Below the pieces are notes generated by a model. It searched no databases and was not told the origin of the DNA. It saw only the letters and a program-made list of their open reading frames with translations. Made by a program: the position numbers and the translations under genes. From assembly GCA_021799405.1 (NCBI GenBank), contig JAJZAL010000111.1:1-16419 (forward strand): a stretch of 16,419 nt of DNA, written 5' to 3'. Shown piece after piece: positions 1 through 6,905 of this stretch. The number at the start of each line of letters is the position of its first letter. The first letter of the stretch is position 1. This DNA is from Acidobacteriota bacterium (GTDB taxonomy: Bacteria > Acidobacteriota > Terriglobia > Terriglobales > Acidobacteriaceae).

Positions 1-515
1 ATGCCACCCAGCCGGTCGCGCAGCGCATGAAAGCTGTCGGGCGCGTATCCGATGCGGAAGGCTTTGATGCCTTCCGGGGTCATGCCGCGTCCGGCCAGGT
101 ATTCGCGCGCTACAGCTCCCTCAGGCCCGCGCAATTGCTCTTCAAACCATGCCGCGGCCGCCTCGTGCAGATCGAGCAGTTTGCCGCGGAGCCGCGCTTC
201 AGCAGCCTGCTCTGGCGAGGAGAACTCCCGCTTGGGCAGCGGAATCCCGCACTTCTGCGCCACGATCCGCACCGCCTCAGGAAAGGTGGCGTTTTCGATC
301 CTGCCCACGAAGCTGAAGACGTCGCCGGATACGCCGCATCCAAAACAGTGGTAAAACTGCCGCACCGCGTGGACCGAAAACGACGGCGATTTTTCCTTGT
401 GAAACGGGCACAACCCAGCGTAATTCTGCGCTCCCGCCTTGCGCAGACGGATATAGCCCTCGACAATCTTTACAATGTCGGCCTGCTGCTTGACGATTTG
501 GGCAAAATCAGACAC
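1..515 (-). CDS. dnaG: DNA primase, N-terminal part (runs off left edge)
   Basis: DnaG synthesises RNA primers at the replication fork. Translating the minus strand from a GTG at 515 gives an uninterrupted frame to the window edge (about 171 residues). It begins VSDFAQIVKQQADIVKIVE and carries the CHC2-type zinc-binding motif: C36 and H39 in the CPFHKEKSPSF segment, then C57 and C60 in FYHCFGCG. This is the template-binding zinc domain of bacterial primases, followed by the start of the linker towards the TOPRIM core, which lies outside the window. The GTG start is chosen because a purine-rich AAGAGAGA lies about 8 nt upstream and because the family usually begins about 35 residues before the first zinc ligand. 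A TATAAC at 651-656 on the minus strand could be its -10 element, but no convincing -35 is seen. The family call is secure; the exact start is moderately sure. Confidence 0.95.
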   Translation of the reverse strand, partial: MSDFAQIVKQQADIVKIVEGYIRLRKAGAQNYAGLCPFHKEKSPSFSVHAVRQFYHCFGCGVSGDVFSFVGRIENATFPEAVRIVAQKCGIPLPKREFSSPEQAAEARLRGKLLDLHEAAAAWFEEQLRGPEGAVAREYLAGRGMTPEGIKAFRIGYAPDSFHALRDRLGG

Positions 516-869
516 CGGAAAATCTCTCTTGAGAATAAGGCCGGAGGCTGCCCCGGTGGCCCGCTGGTGTGGAAGACGCGGTGCGAACTGCATGGAAAGT
601 ACAGAAAATGGGACAACTTCCGGGTTCTCCACATTCATCTAATGCGGTTAGTTATAAAATGGTCTTGCCTTGGTTGAGGTAGAGCGCCTTTGCAGAAGGT
701 GCCGGGCTTGGCTCAGTTGCAAAATGATTGCTCTGTTTTTGCGGCGCCAGCCTAGACGAAAACCATAAAGTCCTCAATGGTGAAAACGCCACAGGCGAAG
801 GTCGCGCAGGCGATTTTTCGCTGTGCGCCTTGCAGCGCAAGTTACTTCTACTTCTAGCGGAGGAAGTGA
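516..869. other. Intergenic region between dnaG and the PA2779-like operon
   Basis: No credible gene is seen in these 354 bases. The region separates two divergent genes, so it should hold both promoters. An AT-rich block (GTTATAAAAT, 651-660) is the only clear -10-like sequence and can be read on either strand. Two hairpins are visible. At 684-702, GCGCCTT pairs with AAGGTGC (one G-T pair) around a 5-nt loop. At 804-828, GCGCA/TGCGC stacked on GCGA/TCGC closes a TTTT loop, with a small bulge. The second lies in the probable 5' leader of the gene at 870. Their roles are unknown. Confidence 0.5.
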
Positions 870-1283
870 ATGATGTGTTCTAAATCCCGGCAGTTGCGTC
901 GAATTTTGTCGGCTGCCGCTCTCGTGATAGCTTTTTCCCTTTCCCACAATCTCCATGCTCAAGCTGCCGATCATCTTGTAAGCCCCTCGGAGCTGCAACA
1001 GGCCACGGTGAATGCGTCGCAGAGCAGGCAGCAAGACATGGATACCTTGAAAAACTTCCTTTCCTCTGCGCAGGCGCAGAAGGCATTGGAGTCTGCCCAT
1101 ATTAACCAGCAGCAGGTGAACAAGGCGGTTGCCGGGCTTAGCGATACCGAGCTGGCGCAACTGGCGGCGAGGGCCAACAAGGCTCAGTCCGACTTCGCCG
1201 CGGGCAGTATCGACAACCACGATTTGTTGATCATTCTGGTGTGCATTGCGGCTCTGATCCTGATCATTGTTGCCGTGCACTGA
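870..1283 (+). CDS. PA2779-like small membrane-anchored envelope protein
   Basis: A 137-residue protein with an N-terminal signal sequence (about residues 1-31, basic RQLRR then SAAALVIAFSL, likely cleavage near HA-QA). A helical, Gln/Ala-rich region follows (about 38-112), with a SDTELAQLAARANK segment. It ends in one strongly hydrophobic helix (about 118-136, LLIILVCIAALILIIVAV). This layout matches the PA2779 family of proteobacteria, which is typically found next to the PA2778-type cysteine peptidase; the same neighbour is present here, starting 11 nt downstream. The start is supported by GCGGAGGAAG at 857-866; a second ATG follows immediately at 873. It is the first gene of a probable three-gene operon. 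Biochemical function is not established for the family; a membrane-bound partner of the peptidase is an inference. Confidence 0.7.
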   Translation: MMCSKSRQLRRILSAAALVIAFSLSHNLHAQAADHLVSPSELQQATVNASQSRQQDMDTLKNFLSSAQAQKALESAHINQQQVNKAVAGLSDTELAQLAARANKAQSDFAAGSIDNHDLLIILVCIAALILIIVAVH

Positions 1284-1294
1284 AGGCCGTCTCG

Positions 1295-1858
1295 ATGCCG
1301 CGCAGGTTTTTGAGGGCGGTGCTACCGGCGCTCGGAATATGGGCCGCTCTCTGCGCGGCCCAGGCGCGCAACTTGTGGCTCGACATTCCCTTCGTACAGC
1401 AAACGAGGGACGGATGCGGTGCTGCCAGCATCGCCATGGTGATGCAGTACTGGCAGCGTCAGCAGGGGCGTCCAGCAAGCGCGAATGCCGATCCCGCCCA
1501 TATCCTTCAGGCTTTGTATTCGAGCTCCGCGCACGGAATCTACGCCTTCGACATGGAGCTGTATTTCGAGCAGAACGGGTACCAAGCCTTCGCGTTCCCA
1601 GGCAAATGGACTGACTTCCAGCGCGAGCTGGCGAAAGGACGGCCTCTGATCGTGGCGATCAAACCGCGATCGAGCCGCTCGCTTCACTATGTGGTGGTGG
1701 TGGGTCTCGACCAGGCGGATCAGAAAAGACAGCTTGTTCTGCTCAATGATTCCGCCCAGCGCAAGCTCCTCAAGGAAGATAAATCGAGCTTTGAGAAGGA
1801 ATGGAAGGCCACTGGAAACTGGATCCTGCTTGCTGTTCCAAAGACGAGCTCGCATTGA
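1295..1858 (+). CDS. PA2778-like C39-family cysteine peptidase, exported
   Basis: A 187-residue protein with a signal peptide (PRRFLRAVLPALGIWAALCAAQA) and a papain-like C39 fold. The nucleophile is C41 in QTRDGCGAASIAMVMQYW, the histidine is H131 in SLHYVVVVGL, and the acid is probably D152 in VLLNDS. C39 peptidases cleave double-glycine leaders or act on envelope substrates; the substrate here is unknown. The open frame extends upstream to 1241, but the ATG at 1295 is preferred. It has GAAGG 8 nt upstream, gives a signal peptide directly, and avoids overlap with the preceding gene. The PA2778 proteins of proteobacteria fuse this domain to TPR repeats; here the peptidase stands alone and the next gene carries the TPRs, which supports shared function. 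Activity on periplasmic or exported polypeptides is an inference. Confidence 0.8.
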   Translation: MPRRFLRAVLPALGIWAALCAAQARNLWLDIPFVQQTRDGCGAASIAMVMQYWQRQQGRPASANADPAHILQALYSSSAHGIYAFDMELYFEQNGYQAFAFPGKWTDFQRELAKGRPLIVAIKPRSSRSLHYVVVVGLDQADQKRQLVLLNDSAQRKLLKEDKSSFEKEWKATGNWILLAVPKTSSH

Positions 1859-1877
1859 CGCAGACCGCGGATCCAGG

Positions 1878-3581
1878 ATGAAGCCGCGTTTGACGATCGC
1901 CGCCCTTCTCTTTTGCGGCTGCCTGGGCCTGGCGGCACAAACGGCTCCGGCTCCATCGCCTTCCGTGCAGCAGATCCAGAAGCTTGCCGACGGGCAGCAC
2001 TGGGATGAGATTACGCGCATGCTGGGGCCGGTGCCGTCACGCACGGCCGATATGGATTTCTATTACGGCATGGCGCTGGCGCGGCTCAAGCGCTGGACAG
2101 AGGCCGAAAAGGCGCTTGAGGCCGGACGCCGCCTGGCTCCGCGCGATCCGAGATTTCCGGTCGAGCTGGCCGGAATTGCCTTCGAGCAAAAGAAGTATCC
2201 GCAGGCCGCGCACCACTTGCGCCGCGCGGTCAAGCTTTCCCCGAAGGACGCCTACACGAATGACTTTCTGGGAACGGTCTACTATCTTGAGGACAATCTT
2301 CCGGCATCGCTGAAGTACTGGAACCGCGTGGGGAAACCGGCCATCGTCGCGGTGCGCAACGACCCCGAGCCGCGCGTTTCCCCCGTCCTGCTGGATCGCG
2401 CCTTCGCTTTTTCCCCCGCCAGCACATTGCTGTTGCCGCAGTATCTCGACACTGAGGTGCGCCTGCGCGGTCTGGGCATCTTTCCGCAATATCACTTCGA
2501 TTTACAGGCGCGCAGCGATGGCAAGTTCGATCTTCTCTTTCGCAACAACGAGCTTGACAGTTACGGAGACAGCAAATGGCAGGGGCTATTCCTGTTTCTG
2601 CGTGGCCTGCCGTTTCAGGAGGTCAATCCCGGCTTGTACAACCTGCGCGGGTATGCGATCAATTTCACATCCATGTATCGCTGGGATGCGCAGAAGCGGC
2701 GCATTTTCGCCGATCTTTCCGGCCCCTTCGAGGGCAGCGCCAAATATCGATGGGAGTATGTGACGGATCTGCGTGACGAGAACTGGGCGATCCGGAATGG
2801 ATTTGCGGGACCGGCGCCGGTGCTGGCCTCCTTCAACATGCGTCACGAGATGCTGGCCTTTGATCTTGCCTCCTATGCAAGCGCGCGCTGGAACTGGTCG
2901 GCCGGCGCGGAGGCTTCTCACCGCAACTTCCGCAGCGTGGCGCCGGGCGTAGTTCTCACTCCGCAGATACTGGCCACGGGCTACCAGCTCAAACAGGAGG
3001 CGCAAATCGGGGCCACCCTATGGCGCGTGCCCGAGCGCCGCTTTACCGTGGACGCCGCTGCCTCAACGCAGGCGGGGCGCTTGTGGTCGCGGCAGCCGGA
3101 ATCCTTCGAGAAGCTGGCGGGCTCGATGAAATGGCACTGGTTCCCACGGGCGGAGGGCGGCGATTACGAAACCACGCAGCAGTTCCGCGCCGGCAAGATC
3201 TTCGGCCAGGCACCCCTTGACGAGCTTTATATCCTCGGCCTGGAGCGCGACAATGATTTGCCCATGCGTGCCCACATCGGCACGCGCGACGGCCGCAAGG
3301 GCAGCGCTCCGCTGGGCCGCGACTACTTTCTCGAAAACTGGCAGACGGACAAGAACATCTACGGCAACGGCCTGATGAACGTGCAACTCGGCCCACTGCT
3401 CGACATTGGCAAGATCACCGATCCGGGCACGCAACTCGGCTCGCATCAGTGGCTCTTCGACACCGGCGCCGAAGTCAGGCTGCGCATCTTCAGCAGCGGC
3501 ATCATCTTTTCCTACGGCAAAGACCTGCGCACCGGCAACAATGCGTTTTACTTCAGGCTGCTGGGGCAAGGGGAGCGTTGA
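1878..3581 (+). CDS. TPR protein with C-terminal outer-membrane beta-barrel-like domain
   Basis: A 567-residue exported protein. A signal peptide (about 1-20, ending GLAA) is followed by three or four TPR-like helix pairs (about 30-152), clearest in DFYYGMALARLKRWTEAEKA and AFEQKKYPQAAHHLRRAVKL. A short segment (about 165-225, with RLRGLGIFPQYHFDLQ) could be POTRA-like. The rest (about 225-567) is rich in alternating aromatic/polar strands and ends with GAEVRLRIFSSGIIFSYG and FYFRLLGQGER, which resembles the end of Omp85/D15-type barrels. The last residue is not aromatic, unlike many barrel proteins. The frame is open from 1689, but the ATG at 1878 gives the signal peptide and follows the peptidase stop by 19 nt; its ribosome site is weak (only AGG directly before it), consistent with translational coupling. 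Last gene of the operon. The barrel assignment is from sequence pattern only. Confidence 0.7.
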   Translation: MKPRLTIAALLFCGCLGLAAQTAPAPSPSVQQIQKLADGQHWDEITRMLGPVPSRTADMDFYYGMALARLKRWTEAEKALEAGRRLAPRDPRFPVELAGIAFEQKKYPQAAHHLRRAVKLSPKDAYTNDFLGTVYYLEDNLPASLKYWNRVGKPAIVAVRNDPEPRVSPVLLDRAFAFSPASTLLLPQYLDTEVRLRGLGIFPQYHFDLQARSDGKFDLLFRNNELDSYGDSKWQGLFLFLRGLPFQEVNPGLYNLRGYAINFTSMYRWDAQKRRIFADLSGPFEGSAKYRWEYVTDLRDENWAIRNGFAGPAPVLASFNMRHEMLAFDLASYASARWNWSAGAEASHRNFRSVAPGVVLTPQILATGYQLKQEAQIGATLWRVPERRFTVDAAASTQAGRLWSRQPESFEKLAGSMKWHWFPRAEGGDYETTQQFRAGKIFGQAPLDELYILGLERDNDLPMRAHIGTRDGRKGSAPLGRDYFLENWQTDKNIYGNGLMNVQLGPLLDIGKITDPGTQLGSHQWLFDTGAEVRLRIFSSGIIFSYGKDLRTGNNAFYFRLLGQGER

Positions 3582-3670
3582 GTCGCCTGCCTGCTGCCCG
3601 GCGCGCGTGAGCCGGTTTTCCGATTTTGAGACGAGAGCTAGCCGCCCGGACGCGCGGCGAGTAAAATAGT

Positions 3671-3699
3671 TGTTGCAACGAATATATTCCTGTTGCATC
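3671..3699 (+). promoter_or_regulatory. Putative operator upstream of the YceI gene
   Basis: TGTTGCAACGAATAT (3671-3685) contains the perfect palindrome GTTGCAAC, followed by the palindrome GAATATATTC (3680-3689). A second TGTTGCATC lies at 3691-3699, exactly 20 bp (about two helical turns) after the first. The 15-bp block recurs upstream of the pirin gene at 4339-4353. It begins 55 bp before the YceI start codon. The binding protein is not known. Confidence 0.55.
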
Positions 3700-3725
3700 C
3701 AACCAGTTGAAAGGAGCAAATCTTC

Positions 3726-4283
3726 ATGAGCACATCTTCCGCCACCCCTGCCGCCGTTACCACATGGAACCTTGACCCCGCCCACTCCGCCGCCGAATTC
3801 AAGGTCAAGCACATGATGATCTCGAATGTGAAAGGCAAGTTCAGCAACCTGAGCGGCTCGCTGAAACTGGACGAAGCCGACGTAACCCGATCGAGCGTGG
3901 AGGCCTCAATTCCGCTTGACAGCCTGAACACAGGCGACGCACAGCGCGACGGACACCTGAAGAGCGCTGATTTCTTCGACGCCGAAAAGTTTCCCATATT
4001 CACGTTCAAGTCCACGGCGGTGAAGCGCACCGGCGACGGCGAACTGTCCGTGACCGGTGACCTGACCCTGCACGGCGTGACCCAAGCCGTGACCTTCGCC
4101 GTGGAAGGCCCCAGCGCGCCCAGCAAGGATCCCTGGGGCAATTTCCGCGTTGGGCTCTCCGCCACCGCCAGAATTAACCGCAAGGATTTCGGGCTAAGCT
4201 GGAATGCGGCCCTCGAAACCGGCGGCGTGCTGGTAGGCGAAGACGTCGCCATTACGCTTGATGTACAGTTCATCAAGGCGTAA
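3726..4283 (+). CDS. YceI-family lipocalin-like protein (no signal peptide)
   Basis: A 185-residue protein with the full YceI-like domain, an elongated beta-barrel that binds polyisoprenoid or other amphipathic molecules. Family features are WNLDPAHSAAEFKVKHMMIS near the N-terminus, FSNLSGSLKL, DGHLKSADFFDAEKFPIFTF and GDLTLHGVTQAVTF in the middle, and the closing FGLSWNAALETGGVLVGEDV. Many YceI proteins are periplasmic, but this one starts MSTSSATPAAVTTW with no hydrophobic segment, so it is probably cytoplasmic. AAGGAG at 3711-3716 lies 9 nt before the ATG. Its upstream repeat is shared with the pirin gene just downstream, suggesting co-regulation from separate promoters. The family call is firm; ligand and role are unknown, with stress protection a common suggestion for the family. 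Confidence 0.95.
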   Translation: MSTSSATPAAVTTWNLDPAHSAAEFKVKHMMISNVKGKFSNLSGSLKLDEADVTRSSVEASIPLDSLNTGDAQRDGHLKSADFFDAEKFPIFTFKSTAVKRTGDGELSVTGDLTLHGVTQAVTFAVEGPSAPSKDPWGNFRVGLSATARINRKDFGLSWNAALETGGVLVGEDVAITLDVQFIKA

Positions 4284-4289
4284 GAGCAG

Positions 4290-4328
4290 GGCAGCGAGCG
4301 CTGGAAATCTCCCTCACGTAGCGCTGCC
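4290..4328 (+). terminator. Possible weak terminator after the YceI gene
   Basis: GGCAGCG (4290-4296) and CGCTGCC (4322-4328) form a perfect 7-bp inverted repeat starting 7 nt after the YceI stop codon. The loop is long (25 nt) and there is no T-run after it, so it is at best a weak terminator or an mRNA-end hairpin. Confidence 0.3.
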
Positions 4329-4338
4329 GCAAATTACC

Positions 4339-4367
4339 TGTTGCAACGAATATTCGGCCGCCGCATC
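4339..4367 (+). promoter_or_regulatory. Putative operator upstream of the pirin gene
   Basis: The same TGTTGCAACGAATAT block as before the YceI gene lies at 4339-4353, 59 bp before the pirin start. It again holds GTTGCAAC followed by a palindrome, here CGAATATTCG (4347-4356). At the same 20-bp offset is CGCCGCATC (4359-4367), a degenerate match to TGTTGCATC. Conserved sequence and position in two non-coding regions argue for a regulatory site. Confidence 0.55.
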
Positions 4368-4397
4368 GAATTGACTGAAGGGCAGAGGAGGTCAACC

Positions 4398-5303
4398 ATG
4401 TCGCTTCGTCCCGTTAAACAGATCTTTGAAACCAAGCCCACCATCGAAGGCGCCGGCGTCAAGCTCCAGCGCGCCTTCGGTTTTGGGAAAACCAGGGAGT
4501 TCGACCCGTTCCTGCTGCTCGATGACTTCCGCAACGAGAACCCCGCCGACTACCTGGCCGGATTTCCCTGGCATCCCCACCGGGGCATCGAAACCATCAC
4601 CTACGTGCTGGCCGGCGAGGTGCAGCATGGCGATAGCCTCGGCAACAAAGGCCGCATGACCGCAGGCGATGTGCAATGGATGACCGCGGGCAGCGGCATT
4701 CTGCACCAGGAGATGCCCAAGGGCGACCAGAACGGGCGCATGCACGGCTTCCAACTGTGGGCCAACCTGCCCGCCGCGCTGAAGATGACCGACCCGCGTT
4801 ACCAGGACATTCCGTCCAGCGCCATCCCGGAGGTCACCGAGGACGACGGGACCAGCGCGCGCATCATCTGCGGTACTTTCTGGGGCAAAACCGGGCCGGT
4901 CGAGGGCGTAGCCGCCGACCCCAGCTACGTGGACATTTCGGTGCCGCCCAACCAGCGCCGCCGCATCCAGGTGGAGATCACGCGCAACGCCTTCGCCTAC
5001 GTCTTCGCCGGCGCGGGAAGCTTCCGCGACGCTTCGGCGCCGCAGGCCGTGCTGACCGAGTCGGCCGTGAATCCCAGCGCTGAACCGGTCTATGATGCCA
5101 GAAACCACTCGCTGGTGCTCTTCGACCGCGGTGACGAGATCGTGGTTCAGGCCGGTCCCGAGGGTATCCGCTTCCTGCTCGTCTCCGGCAAGCCTCTGGA
5201 AGAGCCGGTGGCGTGGTACGGGCCCATCGTGATGAACACGCAGGCCGAACTGCACGAGGCCATGAGTGAGTTGCAGAGAGGCACCTTCATCAAGCACCGG
5301 TAA
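4398..5303 (+). CDS. Pirin-family cupin protein
   Basis: A 301-residue bicupin of the pirin family. The N-terminal cupin carries the metal-binding set H59 and H61 in WHPHRGIETITYVL, and H103 and E105 in GSGILHQEM, matching the His/His/His/Glu site of characterised pirins. The GFQLWANLP and PFLLLDDF segments and the C-terminal cupin (about 165-285) are also typical. Some bacterial pirins show quercetin 2,3-dioxygenase activity and others act as redox sensors or enzyme modulators; which applies here cannot be told. The ATG at 4398 is chosen over the upstream in-frame start at 4341 because GAGGAGG (4385-4391) sits 6 nt before it and the family N-terminus then aligns. It is probably co-regulated with the YceI gene through the shared upstream repeat. 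Confidence 0.95.
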   Translation: MSLRPVKQIFETKPTIEGAGVKLQRAFGFGKTREFDPFLLLDDFRNENPADYLAGFPWHPHRGIETITYVLAGEVQHGDSLGNKGRMTAGDVQWMTAGSGILHQEMPKGDQNGRMHGFQLWANLPAALKMTDPRYQDIPSSAIPEVTEDDGTSARIICGTFWGKTGPVEGVAADPSYVDISVPPNQRRRIQVEITRNAFAYVFAGAGSFRDASAPQAVLTESAVNPSAEPVYDARNHSLVLFDRGDEIVVQAGPEGIRFLLVSGKPLEEPVAWYGPIVMNTQAELHEAMSELQRGTFIKHR

Positions 5304-5310
5304 GCAAAAA

Positions 5311-5344
5311 GCCGCGCCGCTGCTCAAGCAGGCAGCGGCGCGGC
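5311..5344. terminator. Bidirectional intrinsic terminator
   Basis: A perfect 13-bp stem, GCCGCGCCGCTGC (5311-5323) with GCAGCGGCGCGGC (5332-5344), encloses an 8-nt loop. It lies between the converging pirin (+) and GH79 (-) genes. AAAAA precedes it at 5306-5310, giving a short U-tract for minus-strand transcripts; the plus-strand side has only CGGGCTTT. It should end both transcripts, better on the minus strand. Confidence 0.85.
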
Positions 5345-5366
5345 CGGGCTTTCCGAAGAAGCCTCG

Positions 5367-6905
5367 TCAAGCTCGCAGCGTCAGTCGCAGGCCGGTCGCA
5401 TGAGGCGCGCTCACTGTGTACTTGCCGTCCTTGAGACGGCCGATCCGGGAGCGCCGTGTGATATGTGCCTCGCGGCTGTCGAGCGCGGGCGCATGCAACG
5501 TCTCCATCTCTACTTCTCCCGTCTTGCCGGTTCCAAAGTCCACGCTCAAAGTGAGATCCTTTTGCGCGTCCTTGTTCAGGATGATGACGGAGGTTTCCCC
5601 GTTGTCGAGCTTCACGGCGTAAGCGGTGGCATCGACGCCGGTGGCCTGAATCTGTGAAGTGAGATCGGCTTTGAGGAAGGTGCTGCTGCTGAACGCCCCC
5701 GCAAACTTCAACCCATAGCCGACCGGCTCCATCCTGTACTCCGAGCCAAAGGTGGCGATCGGTGTGTAGAACGGGTGCGGATGCGAGGCGATTTGCTCCG
5801 GAGTTTCTCCCTCGTTTTTGAGCATTACGTCGCCAGGCAGAAAACCGCCAACCGAGTTTGCAACCGACTGGCCTGTTCCGCCATGCAGATTGATCCCCGA
5901 ATAGTTGTTGCTGGCCAGCAGCAACGAGTAGTCGGCAGCCCAGAGCGCCGCCGCGAACACGTCTGACAGCCCGGGCTTGCCGCCGCGATAGCATGTATTG
6001 CCTTCCGTCATGCGCACGCGGGCGTGCATCTTATCGGCGGCGGCCGTCGCAATATCCGCGGTCCGCTGCACCCTGGCCATGGTTGCCGGCTTCAGCAGGT
6101 TGGGGATGTTGACCTCGGGGTTGGTTGCCGGTCCGCCGAAGTAGTAGTGGTGCGTCAGCGTAGTTACGTCAGGCGGAATCTCAATCGAAGGCCACAACTC
6201 GGCGATCTCCGTCAGCCACTCCACACGCGAGGCTACATCCGGCATCCCGAACTTAGCTCCCGGCACGCGAGCCGCGACGGCGCGCGCCAGCGTGAGCCAC
6301 TCATCCAGGTAGGTCTTCGCGGACCATGTCTTCGGATCGCGCAGGTGGCGCCCGAACAGGTCCACCTCATTACCGATCTGGAAATATTGCAGGCTCGATC
6401 CCAGCGTCTTTGCCACAAACTCGCCTTCATTGGCGGCGCGCTCGGGCGTATTGGTGCCCATCCCGATCCCGTACAGGCAGGTCCACCCGGTTGCTTTTAG
6501 AAATTCGGCCAGGTTGCGCACTGCCTCCGCGGACACGGGATAGTACCGAGGCTTCGGCTCGCCCGCCACATCGCGGGTTGTCGGGTGTGTGGGCTCGGGG
6601 GAGTCGGGGGTTGGCTTCCACCAGCCAAATTCGCTGGTATTGCCCCCCAGGCGCAATACCCCATGCGGCGACAGATCCCTCAATTCGCGGATCAGGCCGT
6701 CGTTTCTCGCCGAGAAGAAGCTGGGATCCTCAAGCTGCTGGATCTCGTAAGATAGGCCAACGAAGTCGGCTGGCATATGCGCGCCAGCAGCTTCAGCGGG
6801 AAGGGTGAGCGTGACCTGGGCTTCCGTCTGGCTCTGTGCTCCAAGGCGGCTTGCAACCACTGCACAGGCTGCAGTGGCGAGAAACTTGCGTCGGCTGATT
6901 GTCAT
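5367..6905 (-). CDS. GH79-family beta-glucuronidase-like glycoside hydrolase, Tat-exported
   Basis: A 512-residue exported enzyme. The N-terminus MTISRRKFLATAACAVVASR is a twin-arginine signal, so it is probably exported folded. The (beta/alpha)8 catalytic domain (about 30-390) has the retaining-enzyme pair: E180 in QYFQIGNEVDLFG (acid/base) and E301 in RVRMTEGNTCYRG (nucleophile). FVGLSYE near the start and LRLGGNTSEF (about 84-93) also match GH79. A beta-sandwich domain follows (about 395-512). Length and motif spacing resemble the GH79 beta-glucuronidase of Acidobacterium capsulatum. The likely reaction is removal of terminal glucuronic acid, or its 4-O-methyl form, from glycans; the linkage is not predictable here. 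The ATG follows AGGAAC. A 28-codon frame ends within this ribosome site. Terminates at the shared hairpin 5311-5344. Confidence 0.88.
   Translation of the reverse strand: MTISRRKFLATAACAVVASRLGAQSQTEAQVTLTLPAEAAGAHMPADFVGLSYEIQQLEDPSFFSARNDGLIRELRDLSPHGVLRLGGNTSEFGWWKPTPDSPEPTHPTTRDVAGEPKPRYYPVSAEAVRNLAEFLKATGWTCLYGIGMGTNTPERAANEGEFVAKTLGSSLQYFQIGNEVDLFGRHLRDPKTWSAKTYLDEWLTLARAVAARVPGAKFGMPDVASRVEWLTEIAELWPSIEIPPDVTTLTHHYYFGGPATNPEVNIPNLLKPATMARVQRTADIATAAADKMHARVRMTEGNTCYRGGKPGLSDVFAAALWAADYSLLLASNNYSGINLHGGTGQSVANSVGGFLPGDVMLKNEGETPEQIASHPHPFYTPIATFGSEYRMEPVGYGLKFAGAFSSSTFLKADLTSQIQATGVDATAYAVKLDNGETSVIILNKDAQKDLTLSVDFGTGKTGEVEMETLHAPALDSREAHITRRSRIGRLKDGKYTVSAPHATGLRLTLRA

Noticed and set aside
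27..677. 216-residue plus-strand open frame
   Set aside because: It lies opposite dnaG, whose minus-strand frame has clear zinc-finger motifs; the plus frame has no recognisable domain.
669..720. tRNA-like text (GGTAGAGCGCC, GGCTCAGTTGC)
   Set aside because: There is no T-loop sequence, no acceptor stem pairing and no proper D or anticodon arm order; only a simple 7-bp hairpin is supported.
1689..1877. Upstream extension of the TPR protein frame
   Set aside because: It overlaps the C39 peptidase gene and would bury the signal peptide that begins at 1878.
4392..5327. 311-residue minus-strand frame opposite pirin
   Set aside because: The plus-strand frame has all pirin metal ligands; the minus frame is a GC-rich shadow.
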